Source: Silene latifolia (lineage: Eukaryota > Streptophyta > Magnoliopsida > Caryophyllales > Caryophyllaceae). From it: a stretch of 64,000 nucleotides of DNA. The stretch spans positions 452,923,311-452,987,310 of the forward strand of contig NC_133538.1 of assembly GCF_048544455.1 (NCBI RefSeq), in the 5' to 3' direction. Shown in pieces: positions 11,221 to 23,842 of the stretch (position 1 is its first letter; every line of letters begins with the position of its first letter). The notes under the pieces were generated by a model. That model was not told where the DNA came from. It searched no databases and saw only the letters and a list, made by a program, of their open reading frames with translations. The translations under genes were made by a program, and so were the position numbers.

Positions 11221-14176
11221 GAAACCATCAAGAAGCTACGGATAGCTTTCATGGAGCTTTGCTTTTCATTGTCTTAATTTAAATTATGTTTTGGATTTTA
11301 GAACCTTAAGTTTCCGTGTTCGACATGGAAAGGTATTTTGGATAATGGGTTGTATTTGGATAATGGTGACTTGGTTTGCAACCCAAGTCACCCGTTTTAT
11401 CATTTTATCCTTTTGTTGTAAAATTCATGTTTAAATGCTTGTTCTTAGAAACATATAACTTAAAGTGATCTAATAGACAAATAGAATGACGGGTTTCATT
11501 ATATGTCCACATGCTTAAGGCTTGTGTATGATTATTTATAAAGCGATTTTGAGTCTATGAACTCTCTTAAAGGTATGTCAATCACCAAGTACACATATGA
11601 AATCTAAAACTATTAGTCAACCTATGAGGTAGTTCTCCTTATACTTCAAATCATTATTTGTGTCTCATATGCTATCTTTGAATCTATAGTGTATTTATTC
11701 TAAAGATAGAGTGGGAGAAAAATGAGGACACAACATACGAGACAAGATAAAAAATTGTGTACTTGTGTAAATGAAGATCTACGCAAGAAAGAATGATTTG
11801 AATGAAGGTATATCTATTTACATAGTATACCAAATATATGAGATCTATGGTCTCAAGTAAGTTCTATATGACAAAAGAGACCAAGTGAAGTAATCGAAAG
11901 AACATATTCTTATGATAACTACACGAGGAGACCAAAAGAAAGTTTTGGAAGAAAAATGACTAATGTAAAGTCTTAACAAGTTTTTGACTAAGTTCTATAT
12001 GGTAAATTTTGACCAATAGTTTCAACCTTGAGATTTACTTAAGAGCCTAAATGAATCATAGTAACATACTAGTTATGATCGAGTTGCAAAGATTGATATA
12101 CCGATATCTTCAATGGCCAAGTTTTAACCACGCAAATGTCATTGCTTAACCTCATTATGAAATGGTTAAACCTCCTTCCGAAAGAGTATTTCGAAGGACG
12201 TGTTCTAGATATTATTTATATTTGAATAATGACATTGCTACACATCATTATGACATGAGTATGTTAGAGATTTAACTCTTTACATAAGGTTAAAATGAGA
12301 CCTCTTCGAAATAGGTATTTTGAAGGGATATGATGGGAACATATATGGTTTTATCTTAATAACTTGGCAATGCAATTTATATTTCAATTCTTGAAAAGTT
12401 TCGATTGAGAAGTCAATTTCGAAATATGTGGAATTGAGTGGGAGTTAGGAAATTATCATGTGAAGACATGGAATTTAGTGGGAGCTATCATCCTTTGAAT
12501 GTTTACAACTCACCATTCATTAAAGAATGACGAGCTAACACCTTCCTTCACAGAGGAAGTTTTGAGTTTTCAATTCTGGATGAATTTGGACTATGATGAA
12601 TCCAATTACGACAAGAAATATTGGATTAGTATTAAGAAATACACATCATATCAACATACACATAGGTTATTCATATAGATGAAAATGGAATTGCCATTAG
12701 CAGTCATGGTCGTTCATTGAACCTATGAATGGTTGATCTCATGATTATTAGTAACTAATGTTTCCGCCATTAGAAAAATCATGCACATGTCCAATAGTGA
12801 ATCATATGCATAAGAGCATGATGATTCATTGGTAAGCCATAATAGAAACATCATGAATTCTCAAGTAGAATCCGATGAACGATTTCGGTGTTTGACGGAA
12901 TACTCTATTATGTGTTAAGAGGTTGCACATATTATAGAAAGTTCGAACACACGTAAAGATTTATGGAAATCCTAACTTTTCAAATCAAAAGGAGAGATAA
13001 GAAATTTTGGAAAGATACTTAGTTGAATAAGAAGTTACTCAAAACTAATCTTTCCTAACTATGCTAGGACTTATGAGAAGTGCTAGGCCAATCGTCTTGG
13101 CAAATTGTTGCAAGACTCTACAAAACATGTACCTAGTGCAGTGTGTGGATGGAGTACTTGATCAGTACAAGTTATATTATTCACCACAAATTCGTTCGTT
13201 ATGTGATAATCGATAAGGAAGTTCTTTCAAGTTAAAGAACCGAAACCAAGGTCGGGAACCTTGATGCGTACTTGGTAAGATTCATGCTATGAGAGAGAAC
13301 ATGAATGTAAAGGAAAATGCAAGTGTAAGAAGTTTGAACATATGGACACATGGCATGTTAAACTTCTATTGCAATCAATAAGTGTTTACACTTACGATAT
13401 ACATCACAAGGTTGTAATATGATATTGACTACCCGAGTGTGATGTCGACATTTGTCGTTTGAGTTATTATTAACTCACCTTGTACATTGTTACATCCAAA
13501 CGGGTTGTGGAGATAATTGAACCCCGTTAAAGTGAACATGGATTAACATTGTATTTGCCCATAGTTACTTACATGAGGTGACGTCTCGAAGTGACTAGAG
13601 TGTGATGCGATTGATGGCAAGTTCAAGTGCCATAGAGTCATGTGAGATGACTAGTCGATCACATAGGCAGACTGTTAGGAACTTTTTGTCGGGCCTAATG
13701 ACCGCTTATAGAGTTCTGGCAAATTTATATAGCCTGGTCGTGGCGAGAGCTGCTATAGTATTCAAATGAGTCGATTCTTTTGACTAAAGACTATTCGCCT
13801 AAGATGGCATAGTTTCAAATTAACTTTGATTTATGTTACTACGACCTTCGTAAATGGGGTCAAATGGGCATATTTTGGGTTATGATGGCTGTGGCTAGTC
13901 GAAGGGAATGAGTGCGATAGGAATTGTGCATCCCTAGTCAGAGTTATAACAATATCTCAGGGCCACTCAAGGAGTAATGAACTGGAAATGCGTGGCCACG
14001 CTCGGAAGGTATCTATGATAGATAAATCCGGTCAATCAGTTATTCTCCAGATCGAGGAAACCACTCTCGATATGATCACTTGCAAGTACGACATGAAAGA
14101 CACCTTGCATTGAGTGGGAGATAGTAATAGGACTAGAGAATTGGTGACGCACACTTGTCGAGGACAAGTGGGAGAT
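11221..14176 (+). other. COP-1 post-gag region without pol
   Basis: About 3 kb with no frame longer than about 70 codons and no protease, integrase, RT or RNase H motif seen on either strand. A degenerate pol cannot be excluded by eye, but the usual copia signatures are absent. It ends in the purine-rich tract before the right LTR (about 14163-14176). Confidence 0.6.
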
Positions 14177-15442
14177 TGTTGGAATATGTGTCCTCCGATA
14201 ATAATGCGATCACGACTGTTGATCATGATGATCACATGTTTAAATCTCATTATAAAGAATACAATTGGGAAGTAATATTTTTACTGTCAACTGATCAACA
14301 TATATTGGTAATGATTGGCTGACTAGAGTTTGACATTACTGTCGTGCAACGGTGGTGATCAGTTGATCCCCTAGGTCATACCTATAGGGCAACACTCTTA
14401 ATTGATCATTTAATTAATCGTATAATGTTACGAGTTAATTGAATTACTTGAAAATTGACGGACGATTTTGGAAGTAAAATTTACGTATCACATTGATATT
14501 GATTAAAATGAGATACGGTCTGAGTAATCGAATTGTATCATTACTCAGATGAAATTATTGTTTAAGGAAACAACTAAATTTGAATGAAATATTATAAATA
14601 CGATTTATAAATTGGTAAATTATTTTGGTACAAGTAATTATGAATTACTAAGTCGATTTTTGCATATGACGTATTTTTATTAATACGTTGATTTTTAATA
14701 TGTTAAAAAAAAATACATAACAAATTTATGTTACATATGACATGTGACAAATTGATAAATTGACAAAAATAATATGGAATCCATATTATCCAATGTGCCG
14801 AAAATTGGAGGAGTATTAAGCTAAGATTATGTTGATTGTATTAGTGGAAGGCATGATGATTACCTACTAGTCTAGCCATGCAACCCTATTATGCATTGTG
14901 AAGACAAATAATTGCATGCATTGGCTCCCTCCCATGCCCCCCTTCCACCCGGTTTTGTGAGAGGAAAAACCACTTGGTTTTTCCTCTTACTTCACCTAAT
15001 ATACACAAAATGTTTTGTGTTTTTATCATTCATTCATTATTCATCTAAACTTTGAGTTTTAGAAAGAGAAATAAAAACTTCCTTCTTCCTCCTCTCCAAA
15101 CCGAAAATATTAAGTGTCTTATAATATTTTTGGGTCAATTTCATACAAGATTAATATTGTACTAGTAACTATAATATTAATTTTAATTAAGAGTAAGCTT
15201 TGGGTATAAATCCTTGGGAGAGATCCTACACTTGGGTCTTAGTTCATCCAAAAGGGAAAGCTCAAGAACAAGAGAGAAAGGTGATCTCTCTTGCCCATTA
15301 AACCGAAAATCACAATGTAAGAACAATGTTTCTTCCTTATTTTGTTTTAATGTTTGCATGCATAAGATCAATCATTAATTTTATGACAAATTAAATTAAA
15401 ACATATATGAATATGTAAGTATATAGATCTACTTATCCTTCA
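14177..15442 (+). repeat. COP-1 right (3') LTR
   Basis: Same length and sequence as the left LTR apart from scattered substitutions and very short indels. Followed by GTGAG. The small open frames on its minus strand are chance. Confidence 0.93.
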
Positions 15443-15447
15443 GTGAG

Positions 15448-15946
15448 CCATGGCGTAAAATAGGGTCAATTTTATTAGTATGATTTTCTTCTATATCGAT
15501 CTTGTTTTCTTTTGATAAACCTTTCTTACTAGATTGAAAGATTAGTAATTAAGTTATCATTAGATTTGGAATTTCCTTTGAGCGAAAGCTTTGAGAATTT
15601 CTTGGGAATTAGCAGACCGTCAGGTTAATTTGAGCATTGATCGAAAGGCTTGCTCATATTTCCTGAGACCGTATTATAGGACCTCTGCTACCTTATTGAC
15701 CTTACCTTAGCCATGGTGAACCGAAGTTCCCGATCTTCTTTTAATCTTGTTTGAGACATTTCTTATTTTGTCAATTAGTCTTTAGAATCAAACCAATTCA
15801 AAACCCCCACTTAATTGTTACTTTTTTAGACTGAAAATAGCAAATAGAATTGATCTTGTCTCTCTGTGGTTCGACCCCTACTATCATTAGCTATAGTTTT
15901 AGTTCGGATTTATAAATTTAATTTTGATACAAAACGACGTTATCTA
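15448..15946 (+). repeat. ATH-1 left LTR, 3' portion
   Basis: Segment 15635-15946 is closely similar to 26218-26528, the end of the right LTR, sharing ATTGATCGAAAGGCTTGCTC and TTCGACCCCTACTATCA. The part before 15635 has no counterpart in the right LTR, which looks internally deleted there. With 6517-6663 it forms one LTR split by COP-1. Confidence 0.75.
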
Positions 15947-15948
15947 AT

Positions 15949-15968
15949 TTTGGCTCCGTTGCCGGCGA
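15949..15968 (+). other. ATH-1 primer binding site (tRNA-Asp-like)
   Basis: TTTGGCTCCGTTGCCGGCGA follows the LTR. It differs at two places from the TGGCGCCGTTGCCGGGGA site used by Athila/Tat elements, which is intact in ATH-C and ATH-D. Confidence 0.75.
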
Positions 15969-16129
15969 GACGGCGTAATTCTGTTTGCTTTATTTTTAGT
16001 TTATTTTTCTTGTCTCAAGGAACTTTGGTTCCTTGAGGACGTTGCTTACTCTTGTTTCTAGTTTTGCTTTTACACAGTTAGAAGACAAGTTTTTGAGAGG
16101 AAGACTTGAGCACTCTCAGTCTTGCGAAC

Positions 16130-17425
16130 ATGACTACGATATATGACAATCTTCAGCCGAAAGAACAACACATTCCAAAGGGACACGTGTTACCTACCCC
16201 TATTACTGGTCACTTCGAATTTTGTTCCTCTTATATTAATTTGGTGGAGCGAAATCAGTTTGCTGGTCTACCGGACGAGGATCCTTTGAAGCATATGGAA
16301 ATTTTCACAGACTACTGTTGTTCCATACCTGTACCGGTTGGGGTGACCCAAGATGAAGTAAAAGGGATAATGTTCTTATACTCCTTGAAGGATTCGGCGC
16401 GAGATTGGTACCGCTACCTTGATAGGGTAGCAGCTGGAGTCACAGATTGGACATCTCTAGCGTTAGCCTTCTACAAGAAATACTTGCCACTTGCAAAGAC
16501 ATATGCCTTGAGAAGTAAAATTACAAATTTTCAGCAAGGACCTGATGAGGAATTTTGTGAAGCATGGGGACGTTTCAAGAGTTTGGTTAGGGCTGTCCCT
16601 CACCATGGTTTCCAGCAGTGGTACCTTTGCAACTTATTCTATAATGCTTTATATGATGATTACAAGGTCATCCTGGATGCAGATGCGAATGGTAGGTTCC
16701 AAAATAATACCGTTCAGAATAAAGGTTGGAACACTATTGAGGAGATGGCAGTCCATAGAGCCGAGTTTGGAAGTTCGCGTGGAAAGTCGCGAAAGCAGAG
16801 TGATGAAATGAGTGCCATTGTGACACTCATAACTTCTATCACTGCCCGTCTCGAGAAGCTCGAGACCTCTGAAGCTTCCAAGGAAAGAGTTGAATTCCTG
16901 TCCATAATTCAGATGAGACCGCAGAGTTGAGAGAAATGGTCCGAGCTCTTTGGGTTCAAGTCGCGAAAATAGAAGCAGCTGGAATTGAATCTACAAAGAA
17001 TTTTGTGAAGCAGTTGGAGAATATAGAGGCTAAGCAAGTCGCCAATTCTTCAAGCAAATGTGAGGGGCCAATTGAAACGATTAATGCCATTAATCTCAGA
17101 AGCGGCCTCTCTTATGAAGGTCCCGATAAGCCAAGAGGAGACTCGGGAAATGATGAAGAGGCTAGTTTAAATTCAGTGCGAAACGAACTTTATTGCCAAG
17201 ATCTGCGTGATCGATCGACCAACAACAGCAGTCGATCGACCGGAATTCCTGAGGAAAAAAGTTTCTAACCAGAAACTATTCATGCCCAGCACAAGTGGTC
17301 GATCGACCACCAATAGCAGTCGATCGACTGAGGTTCCTGAAGAAACAGTTTCTGACCAGAAACTGTTCACGCCCAGCATGATTAGTTGATCGACTGAGCT
17401 CAATGGTCGATCGACTGGGTCTCCA
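16130..17425 (+). pseudogene. ATH-1 gag and gag-protease linker
   Basis: First ATG at 16130 (MTTIYDNLQPKEQ). The capsid region reads YINLVERNQFAGLPDEDPLKH, DYCCSIPVPVGVTQDEVK, FYKKYLPLAKTYALRSKI and PHHGFQQWYLCNLFYNAL, the Athila gag pattern. The frame ends at 16930 and continues one frame over from 16927 through the lineage hallmark NAINLRSGLSYEGP. The linker then enters a palindrome array (17211-17420) and shifts frame again. GAG would form the cytoplasmic particle. At least two frameshifts disable it. No CCHC knuckle is evident, as is common in this lineage. Confidence 0.85.
17211..17420 (+). repeat. CGATCG-core palindrome array in ATH-1 gag-protease linker
   Basis: About seven copies of GTCGATCGAC or close variants. 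Two have longer symmetric flanks: GTGGTCGATCGACCAC (17295-17310) and CAGTCGATCGACTG (17317-17330). They ride on a roughly 90-bp tandem duplication (17242-17331 and 17332-17420) that shares CAGAAACT and GCCCAGCA. In frame they encode Arg/Ser/Thr-rich residues. Confidence 0.9.
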
Positions 17426-18337
17426 GTGCAGGACGCAAATCCGTCTACTAGTTTGCATGATTCTATACTTATTGATGATTTGACGAGGGTTTTAAACTTA
17501 CGGAACCCGAAGGTTACTGATCCTACGGCCAGTGTTGCAGTCCCGTATCCGGAGCGTTTAAAGAATACTAAGCTGGAGCGCAAGTTTGGTAAGTTTTTGG
17601 AGATGGTCAAGAACCTTGAGGTAACTATTCCTTTCACTGACCTAATTACCCAGGTACCCTCTTACGGTAAATTTATGAAAGACATTTTGAATCGTAAGAG
17701 AAATTTTCATGATGATGGTAATGTTGCTTTTGTGGAAGAATGCAATGCTCTTTCGCAAATTAATATACCACCTAAATTAAAGGACCCGGGTAGTTTTTCA
17801 ATTCCCTGCACTATAGGTAACCACGAAATTGGAAATGCCCTTTGCGATTTAGGGGCCAGTGTCAGTGTCATACCATATTCTGTTTGCGAAAGGATAAATA
17901 TTGGTAGACTTAAGGTGACCGATATTACCCTTCAGATGGCAAATAGATCGACTCAGAGACCTCTAGGAGTCATAGAGGATGTACCCGTTTGAGTGGGTAA
18001 GTTCTTTATTCCTGTCGATTTTGTTGTTTTGGACATTGCAGAGGACAGTCAGATACCTATTATTTTAGGTAGACCATTTTAACATATAGCTGGAGCTGTA
18101 ATAGATGTCAAACGCGGAATCATAACCTTAGAGGTAGGGGATGACACCATTGAGTTCAGTCTTGCTCGTAAGACGACTGAATCTGCTGATGATGACACGT
18201 GCTATTCCATTGATATTGTTGACAGGGCTGTTAATTGTAATTGGAGGGAATCCTTAGCTAAGGATCCCTTAGCTGATCTGACCCGTTCAGATGAGTGTGC
18301 AGGTAGTACAACGGAGAATGCTGAGGAGCCAGATGCT
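17426..18337 (+). pseudogene. ATH-1 protease region
   Basis: One frame carries the conserved lead-in (FGKFLEMVKNLEVTIPFTDL, VPSYGKFMKDIL), then ALCDLGASVSVIPYSVCERI, the Athila form of the retroviral-type aspartic protease active site. The match continues with FFIPVDFVVLDIAED and PIILGRPF. A TGA at 17990-17992 and a TAA near 18081 interrupt the same frame, which carries on into RT. The protease would cleave the Gag-Pol polyprotein in the particle. Confidence 0.85.
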
Positions 18338-20153
18338 TTGGTAGCCTCAATGGAAAGCTACGAGCTCACAGAGGAAGAATATGAGATGCTCTTAAGCCTG
18401 GCCAACGAAAATTTGGTGAACACTTGCTATACCATTGAAGTTGATTCTGCCTATGCTGTAGAGGTAAAGGTGCCAGAGCGTAAGCCACTTCCTCCTAATC
18501 TTAAGTATGTTTTTCTGGATGATACGGAGCAGTACCCATGTATTGTTAGTGCTAAGCTTAATGATGACCAGCTTTCTGCTTTGATGTGTGTGCTTAAGAA
18601 AAACAGGAAAGCTTTAGGATACTCTTTGGATGATATTAAGGGCATCAGCCCTGATATTTGTATGCACGGGATAGAGCTGGAGGCTGGCCACAAGCCTTAC
18701 AGACAGGGTCAACGCAAGTTGAACCCGAAGATGCAGGAAGTTGTTATGGCCGAGGTGATGAAACTACTCGATGCGGGTATTATTTATACGATTGGCAACT
18801 CCAAGTGGGTTAGCCCGATTCGGGTAGTTCCGAAGAAAGGAGGGACTACCGTGGTTAAAAATGAGAAAAATGAATTAATACCAACACGAGTTGTGACAGG
18901 GTGGCGGATGTGCATTGATTATAGACAGTTGAATGCCGCCACCAAGAAAGACCACTTCCCCCTCCCTTTTGTGTACCAAATGACTGAAAGACTTGCTTCT
19001 AACAATTTTTTCTGTTTTCTAGACGGATATTCGGGGTTCTTCCAGATCCCTATTCATCCGGATGATCAGAGTAAGACCACTTTTACCTGTCCACAGGGTG
19101 TTTTTGCATACCGTAGAATGCCCTTCGGCTTGTGTAACGCCCCAGCTACCTTTCAGAGGTGCATGATGGGTATTTTTTCTGACTATATAGAGAATATTAC
19201 GGAGGTATTATGGATGATTTCTCAGTTTATGGCAATGACTTTGATCGTTGTTTAGCTAACCTTGATAAAGTCATGCAGCGTTGTATTGATGTTAATCTTG
19301 TTTTAAACTGGGAAAAATGTCAGTTCATGGTCAATGAGGGAGTTGTGTTAGGGCATCTGCTCTCTGATAAGGGTATACATGTTGATAAAGCAAAAGTGCA
19401 GGTGATTGAGCAATTACCTCCTCCCATGAATGTTAAAGGAGTGAGGAGTTTCCTTGGTCACGCTGGTTTTTATCGGCGTTTCATTAAGGATTTTTCAAAA
19501 ATTGCTAAACCACTTACACAATTGCTCCTTAAGGATGCTCTTTGAGTTTACTGATGAGTGCCTTTTAGCTTTTAACAGGTTGAAGGAGGCTCTAGTTTCT
19601 GCACCAATCATTCAGCCGCCTGATTGGGACCTCCCATTTGAGATTATGTGTGATGCCAGCGATTATGCAATTGGTGCAGTTTTGGGACAGCGGAAGAATA
19701 AAGCTTTGAATGCCATATACTATGCGAGCCGAACTCTGGATGAGGCTCAAGTCAATTATTATACAACTGAGAAAGAGTTTCTAGCTGTAGTTTTTGCCTT
19801 AGACAAATTTCGGTCTTATTTGTTAGGTTCTAAGGTTGTTGTTTATACGACCATGCAAAAATAAGACTCTCTTTCTTAAGAAGGATGCGAAGCCAAGGCT
19901 TTTGAGGTGGATACTCCTTTTGCAGGAGTTAGATTTGGATATCAAAGATAAGAAAGGAGCAGAGAATGTGGTGGCTGACCATTTATCTCGTCTGCAGCTG
20001 ACAGAAAGGGAGGATTCGTTACCTATTAATGATTCTTTTCCTGATGAGAGTCTGTTAGCTATTACTACTTCAGGGTCTTATCCACCTCCGTGGTTTGCTG
20101 ATTTTGCTAACTTTGCTGTGACAGGCAGGATACCACCCGAGCTTTCATGGTAG
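18338..20153 (+). pseudogene. ATH-1 reverse transcriptase and RNase H
   Basis: RT motifs in order: KWVSPIRVVPKKGG, RMCIDYRQLNAATKKDHFPL, FCFLDGYSGFFQIPIHP, and MPFGLCNAPATFQRCM. The catalytic box (MDDFSVYG, 19210) lies one frame over after a frameshift at about 19205. The connection domain (LGHAGFYRRFIKDFSKIA) precedes a second frameshift near 19540. RNase H shows IMCDASDYAIGAVLGQ, TEKEFLAVVFALDKFRSYL and ADHLSRL; the VYTDHAAL stretch is damaged at about 19850 by a third shift. RT copies element RNA to DNA and RNase H removes the RNA. At least three frameshifts inactivate the block. Confidence 0.9.
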
Positions 20154-21387
20154 CAGAAGAAGCGGTTCGCTTATGATGCTAGACAATACTTTTGGGATGA
20201 TCCTTATGTTTTCAAGGAATGCATAGACGGTCTTATCCGAAGATGTGTGCCTCAATGAGAGGTGAAGGATATCCTAGAAGCTTGCCACTCTTCTGCCTAT
20301 GGTGGTCACCATGGTCCGTCCCGGACTGTGGCAAAGGTACTCCAATCTGGTTTCTATTGGCCAACTTTGCATGCAGATAGTCGCAATTTTGTTGCTAAGT
20401 GCGATGCCTGTCAAAGATCAGGGAATATTTCGAAGAGACGAGATGCTACAGGTAGGTATTTTAGAGGTTGAGATTTTTGATGTCTGGGGCATTGATTATC
20501 AAGGACCTTTTCCGAGCAGTCAAGGTAATAAATATATCCTCGTAGCTGTAGATTATTTGTCCAAATAGGTAGAAGCTATCGCTACTCCCCATTGCGACGC
20601 AAAGGCCGTGATTAAACTGTTTAAAAAGATTATTTTCCCTCGTTTTGGTGTCCCTAGGGTTGTCATTAGTGATGGGGGAATGCATTTTAAAGAGAAACAA
20701 CTTAGTGCTTTATTGACTAAATTCGGTGTCCAACATCGTAGGGGTTTGGGGTATCATCCCCAAACTAGTGGTCAGGTTGAGATTTCTAACCGGGAATTGA
20801 AAGAAGTTTTAGCTAAAGTTGTTTCTAAATCATGGAAAGATTGGAGTCTTAAGTTAGATGATGTCTTATGGGCTTATAGGACCGCGTTTAAGACGCCAAT
20901 TGGGATGTCACCATTCCGATTGATTTATGGTAAGACATGTCATATACCTGTTGAGTTGGAGCGTAAGTCTTGGTGGGCTATTTGTGATTTGAATTTGGAT
21001 CCTAACCTCTCTCGTGAGAAACGTATGACACAGCTGAATGAGCTGGAGGAATTTAGGCTGCTGGCCTATGATAATGCTAGGATCTACAAAGAGAAAACAA
21101 AGTGCTGGCACGACAAGAGAATCATCAAGCGCGAGTTCCATATTGGCGATAAGGTACTTCTTTTTAACGCTCGTATCCGTTTATTTCTTGGTAAGCTGAA
21201 ATCCAGGTGGACTGGCCCTTATACGGTCACAGCAGTTACAAAATTCGGATCAGTTGAATTGGAGACCTCTGCTGGAGAACGGTTCAAAGTTAATGGCCAA
21301 TATGTGAAGCATTATCACGGAACAGATGAATTTGTTGGGCAAGTCGAGGTATTGTACTTCAACCCGTTATCGGATGATGCAAACTGA
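20154..21387 (+). pseudogene. ATH-1 integrase
   Basis: The zinc-binding HHCC segment reads [13 protein letters not shown]...KCDACQRSG. After a frameshift near 20450 the catalytic core shows [22 protein letters not shown] and [16 protein letters not shown], giving the D, D, E residues. The C-terminal part contains RWTGPYTV. Stops occur at 20256-20258 and at 20566-20568 (TAG in SK*VEAI, where tryptophan is usual). Integrase joins the cDNA to host DNA in the nucleus. The last 260 codons (20608-21387) are a clean frame. No chromodomain follows, consistent with Athila. Confidence 0.9.
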
Positions 21388-22392
21388 GGTAAAAAGGTTG
21401 TGCAGGACCTCTTAAACCAGCGCTAACCGGGAGGCAACCCGGCTTGTAAATTTTTGTAATTAGGAGCTTAATAGTTTTACTTAATTTAATTTGCATTAGG
21501 AGCTTTAGTTATTTCTTTTTAATTAGCAATTTCTTGGTTTGAAAAATGTGCGCCTTTGATAATTTTGCAGGTGATTATTTTATTGCAAAGTGCGTAGAGT
21601 GGTTTACTGAATGTTCATGCGAGAGGAACGGGAAATTGAGTTGAAAAAAAAAATGAATTTTTGACGATTTTAAGATTAATTACCAGCACAAGCAGTCGAT
21701 CGACCAAGTTCGCTAGTCGATCGATTGAGAAGAAAACAGGCAGAACCTGTTTAAGAGGGAGATTGGTCAATCGACTGCTACTATTGGTCGATCGCCAACC
21801 ACGCGATATCAGAGAGCTGTATTAGGGGAAGACCGGTCGATCGACTGCTAATGATAGTCGATCGACCCCTGCGCGAGATCAGAATGCAATTTAATAAGGG
21901 AAGTTTTACTTCTTTTCTCATTCATTCATTCATATTCATTCAATTAGAAAATCAGAGAAAACCCTTATCTTTCCCCCTTTTCGCGATTTCTTGCTAATCC
22001 ATCGCTTAATCTCGAATTTTCTTGCTTAAATCTTCAAGTTCTCGTCAAAGGTATGTCTCTAATCCCTTCTTACTCCTTTATATTCGATTCAAGCTGAATT
22101 TTTATGTCCAAATTTCGAGTATTGTTTCCTTGGGTCGTAAAAATCGATTTGGGGTAAATCGATTTAAGGTTGTTTGCTTGTCGAATTTAGGCTTTAATTA
22201 CACTTTGATTTCCTATTCCCTTGGATTTCGAGCCATTTTAGCAACTAGGGACAGCTTAATTCCGTTTTCCTCCAAATTTTCAAAACCCTAATTTAATTTT
22301 TGATCTCTGATTTTTGGTTGGGGTTTCATAAATTGTCATTGTTAAAGGTTAAGGGAAGCCTGTTACTAATTTGTTGTTTGCAGGAAGCAACC
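21388..22392 (+). other. ATH-1 intergenic region between integrase and env-position ORF
   Basis: Non-coding apart from chance frames. It contains the hairpin-like AACCGGGAGGCAACCCGG (about 21424-21443), the palindrome array at 21692-21866 and an AT-rich tract. The array is followed about 25 bp later by TTTAATAAGG, which might serve as a TATA-like element for the downstream ORF; this is only suggestive. Confidence 0.5.
21692..21866 (+). repeat. CGATCG-core palindrome array upstream of ATH-1 env-position ORF
   Basis: Six copies: CAGTCGATCGACC, TAGTCGATCGATT, GGTCAATCGACTG, GGTCGATCGCC, GGTCGATCGACTG and AGTCGATCGACC. They come in pairs about 22-30 bp apart separated by diverged spacers that contain GCGATATCAGA and GCGAGATCAGA. 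Several copies show C-to-T or G-to-A change at a CpG. Confidence 0.85.
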
Positions 22393-23842
22393 ATGACGAA
22401 AGGAAAGCAGCAAATGTTCGAAGGGCAGTCCAGTTAGGGAGCTGCCAAACGACTGCGGGGTCCACCACTGATGACCGAGGATACTACGGATAGTCTACCT
22501 GACTATCCGCAGGTTATTTTCTCCACCTCTACTCAGCGAGCTAAATTCGCTCTCTTTGTCGCAAAAATGAAAGTTACAGCCACTCGTTTTCTTCATAGGC
22601 CGACTTTAGAGAAATTAGGCTGTTTTGAGTCTGTTGTGTCCCTGCTAAATAGGACAGGAATGTCGGGTCATATGGACATGGCTGAGTTCACTTACTATAC
22701 TTTGACCCTCGAGTTTTTCTCATCTTATGTTTTTGACCAGGCTTCTTTTGAAGCCAACAGGAGTAGCCCTTGCATTTCTTTTCGGCTATTCAATGTCACC
22801 TACTCCCTGACATTAGCCGATTTTGCTGGATTTTTGGGTCTTTATTTCGAGGGTAACACCACGGAAACTTCTGATGTTCACCGGGTCATGTGGTCGTGTA
22901 TCTCTGACTGGAACGGCCCTAAGAGGACGGGCACTTCCGTCCACTTGCCCCCTTTTCGTTATTTTCTACGGCTAATGAGTAATACCATTTTCGGCCGTAA
23001 GGAGTCAAATAATGTGAATACCATTGAATTGTCTATCTTAGCGGGCTATCTGAACATTGAAAGTCGGGTAGCCCGTATCTATAACATAGCTTATTTGACT
23101 GCCGCTCACTTGCAGACTATAAGTGAGGGCACTTTGGCCACTATTGCTTGTGGTGGGTTGGTGACGCGTATCGCCAACCGTCTAGTTCTTCTGTTCTCTC
23201 GAGAGGAGGCCCCTATTGACCCTGACCTACGCTTCATGGATCTTGCCTACGCGAGGTCTGTGAAGTGGGTCGATAGTCGGAGTCGGTGGAAGATTGATTC
23301 TTTCATCTGCGACCCCATCCCTGTCCTTGGCCTCCTCCTATCCCCGCCCCTTACCACCTTTGTTTCGGGCGGCTCGCCCGCCTTTGCCTAGCTACAGGCT
23401 CCCTATTGGGGCGGGCACCACTACTGCTAGCACTTCGAGGCGAGCTCGTGCCTCCTTTTCACAGGCCTCCTCCTCCTCTACTCCTGGCTCCATGGGCTTC
23501 CCGGCCACTTTTTGTCTCCCTCCACCTACTGTTATCCCTGCGGTCATGGACCAAAAGGCGATGTCACGTGTGTTGGGTGACTTGTGCAGGAGCTTTGATC
23601 AGCACAGGTTAGACACGGCTTTGGCTCTATACCCAGTCTACGATGAGTACGCTCGGACGGGGATGCTCCCACAGGGTGCCTGGACTCACCCGTCCTTCTT
23701 TGTTCCCCCGGTGGTTGGTTGCCCTCAGCCTGCCAGGAGACCTCCTCTCACGACTACTACTGCCGCTGCTGTTGAGGCGGAAGAGGAGGATGACTCAGGG
23801 TCAGATGAGGATAGTGGTTCCGAGTATGACGGTGGAGATTAG
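22393..23842 (+). pseudogene. ATH-1 env-position ORF (Athila ORF family)
   Basis: ATG at 22393 (MTKGKQQMFEGQSS), a TAG at about 22435, then an open frame to 23391 with DYPQVIFSTSTQRAKF, LLNRTGMSGHMDM, YTLTLEFFSSYVF, SFRLFNVTYSLTLADFAGFLGL, FGRKE and TIELSILAGYLNI. The frame shifts at about 23300-23390, and the tail (Pro/Ser/Thr-rich, AVMDQKAMSRVLGDL, then an acidic end EEEDDSGSDEDSGSEYDGGD) stops at 23842. This is the protein found after integrase in Athila elements, long called env-like by position. I see no signal peptide or clear membrane span, so its role is unknown. ATH-C carries a relative with the same block order. Confidence 0.8.

Larger units (their letters stand above)
6664..15442 (+). 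mobile_element. COP-1: copia-type, gag-only LTR retrotransposon (TR-GAG-like)
   Basis: Two 1266-bp LTRs (6664-7929 and 14177-15442) begin TGTTGGAATATG and end TTCA. The 5-bp target duplication GTGAG occurs at 6659-6663 and 15443-15447. A tRNA-iMet-like primer site follows the left LTR and a purine-rich tract (AAGTGGGAGAT) precedes the right one. The interior has a gag gene with a CCHC knuckle but no protease, integrase, RT or RNase H in 3 kb downstream. This matches the class of non-autonomous elements that keep only GAG. The LTRs differ at only a few dozen sites at most by eye, so insertion is fairly recent compared with its neighbours. Confidence 0.9.
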
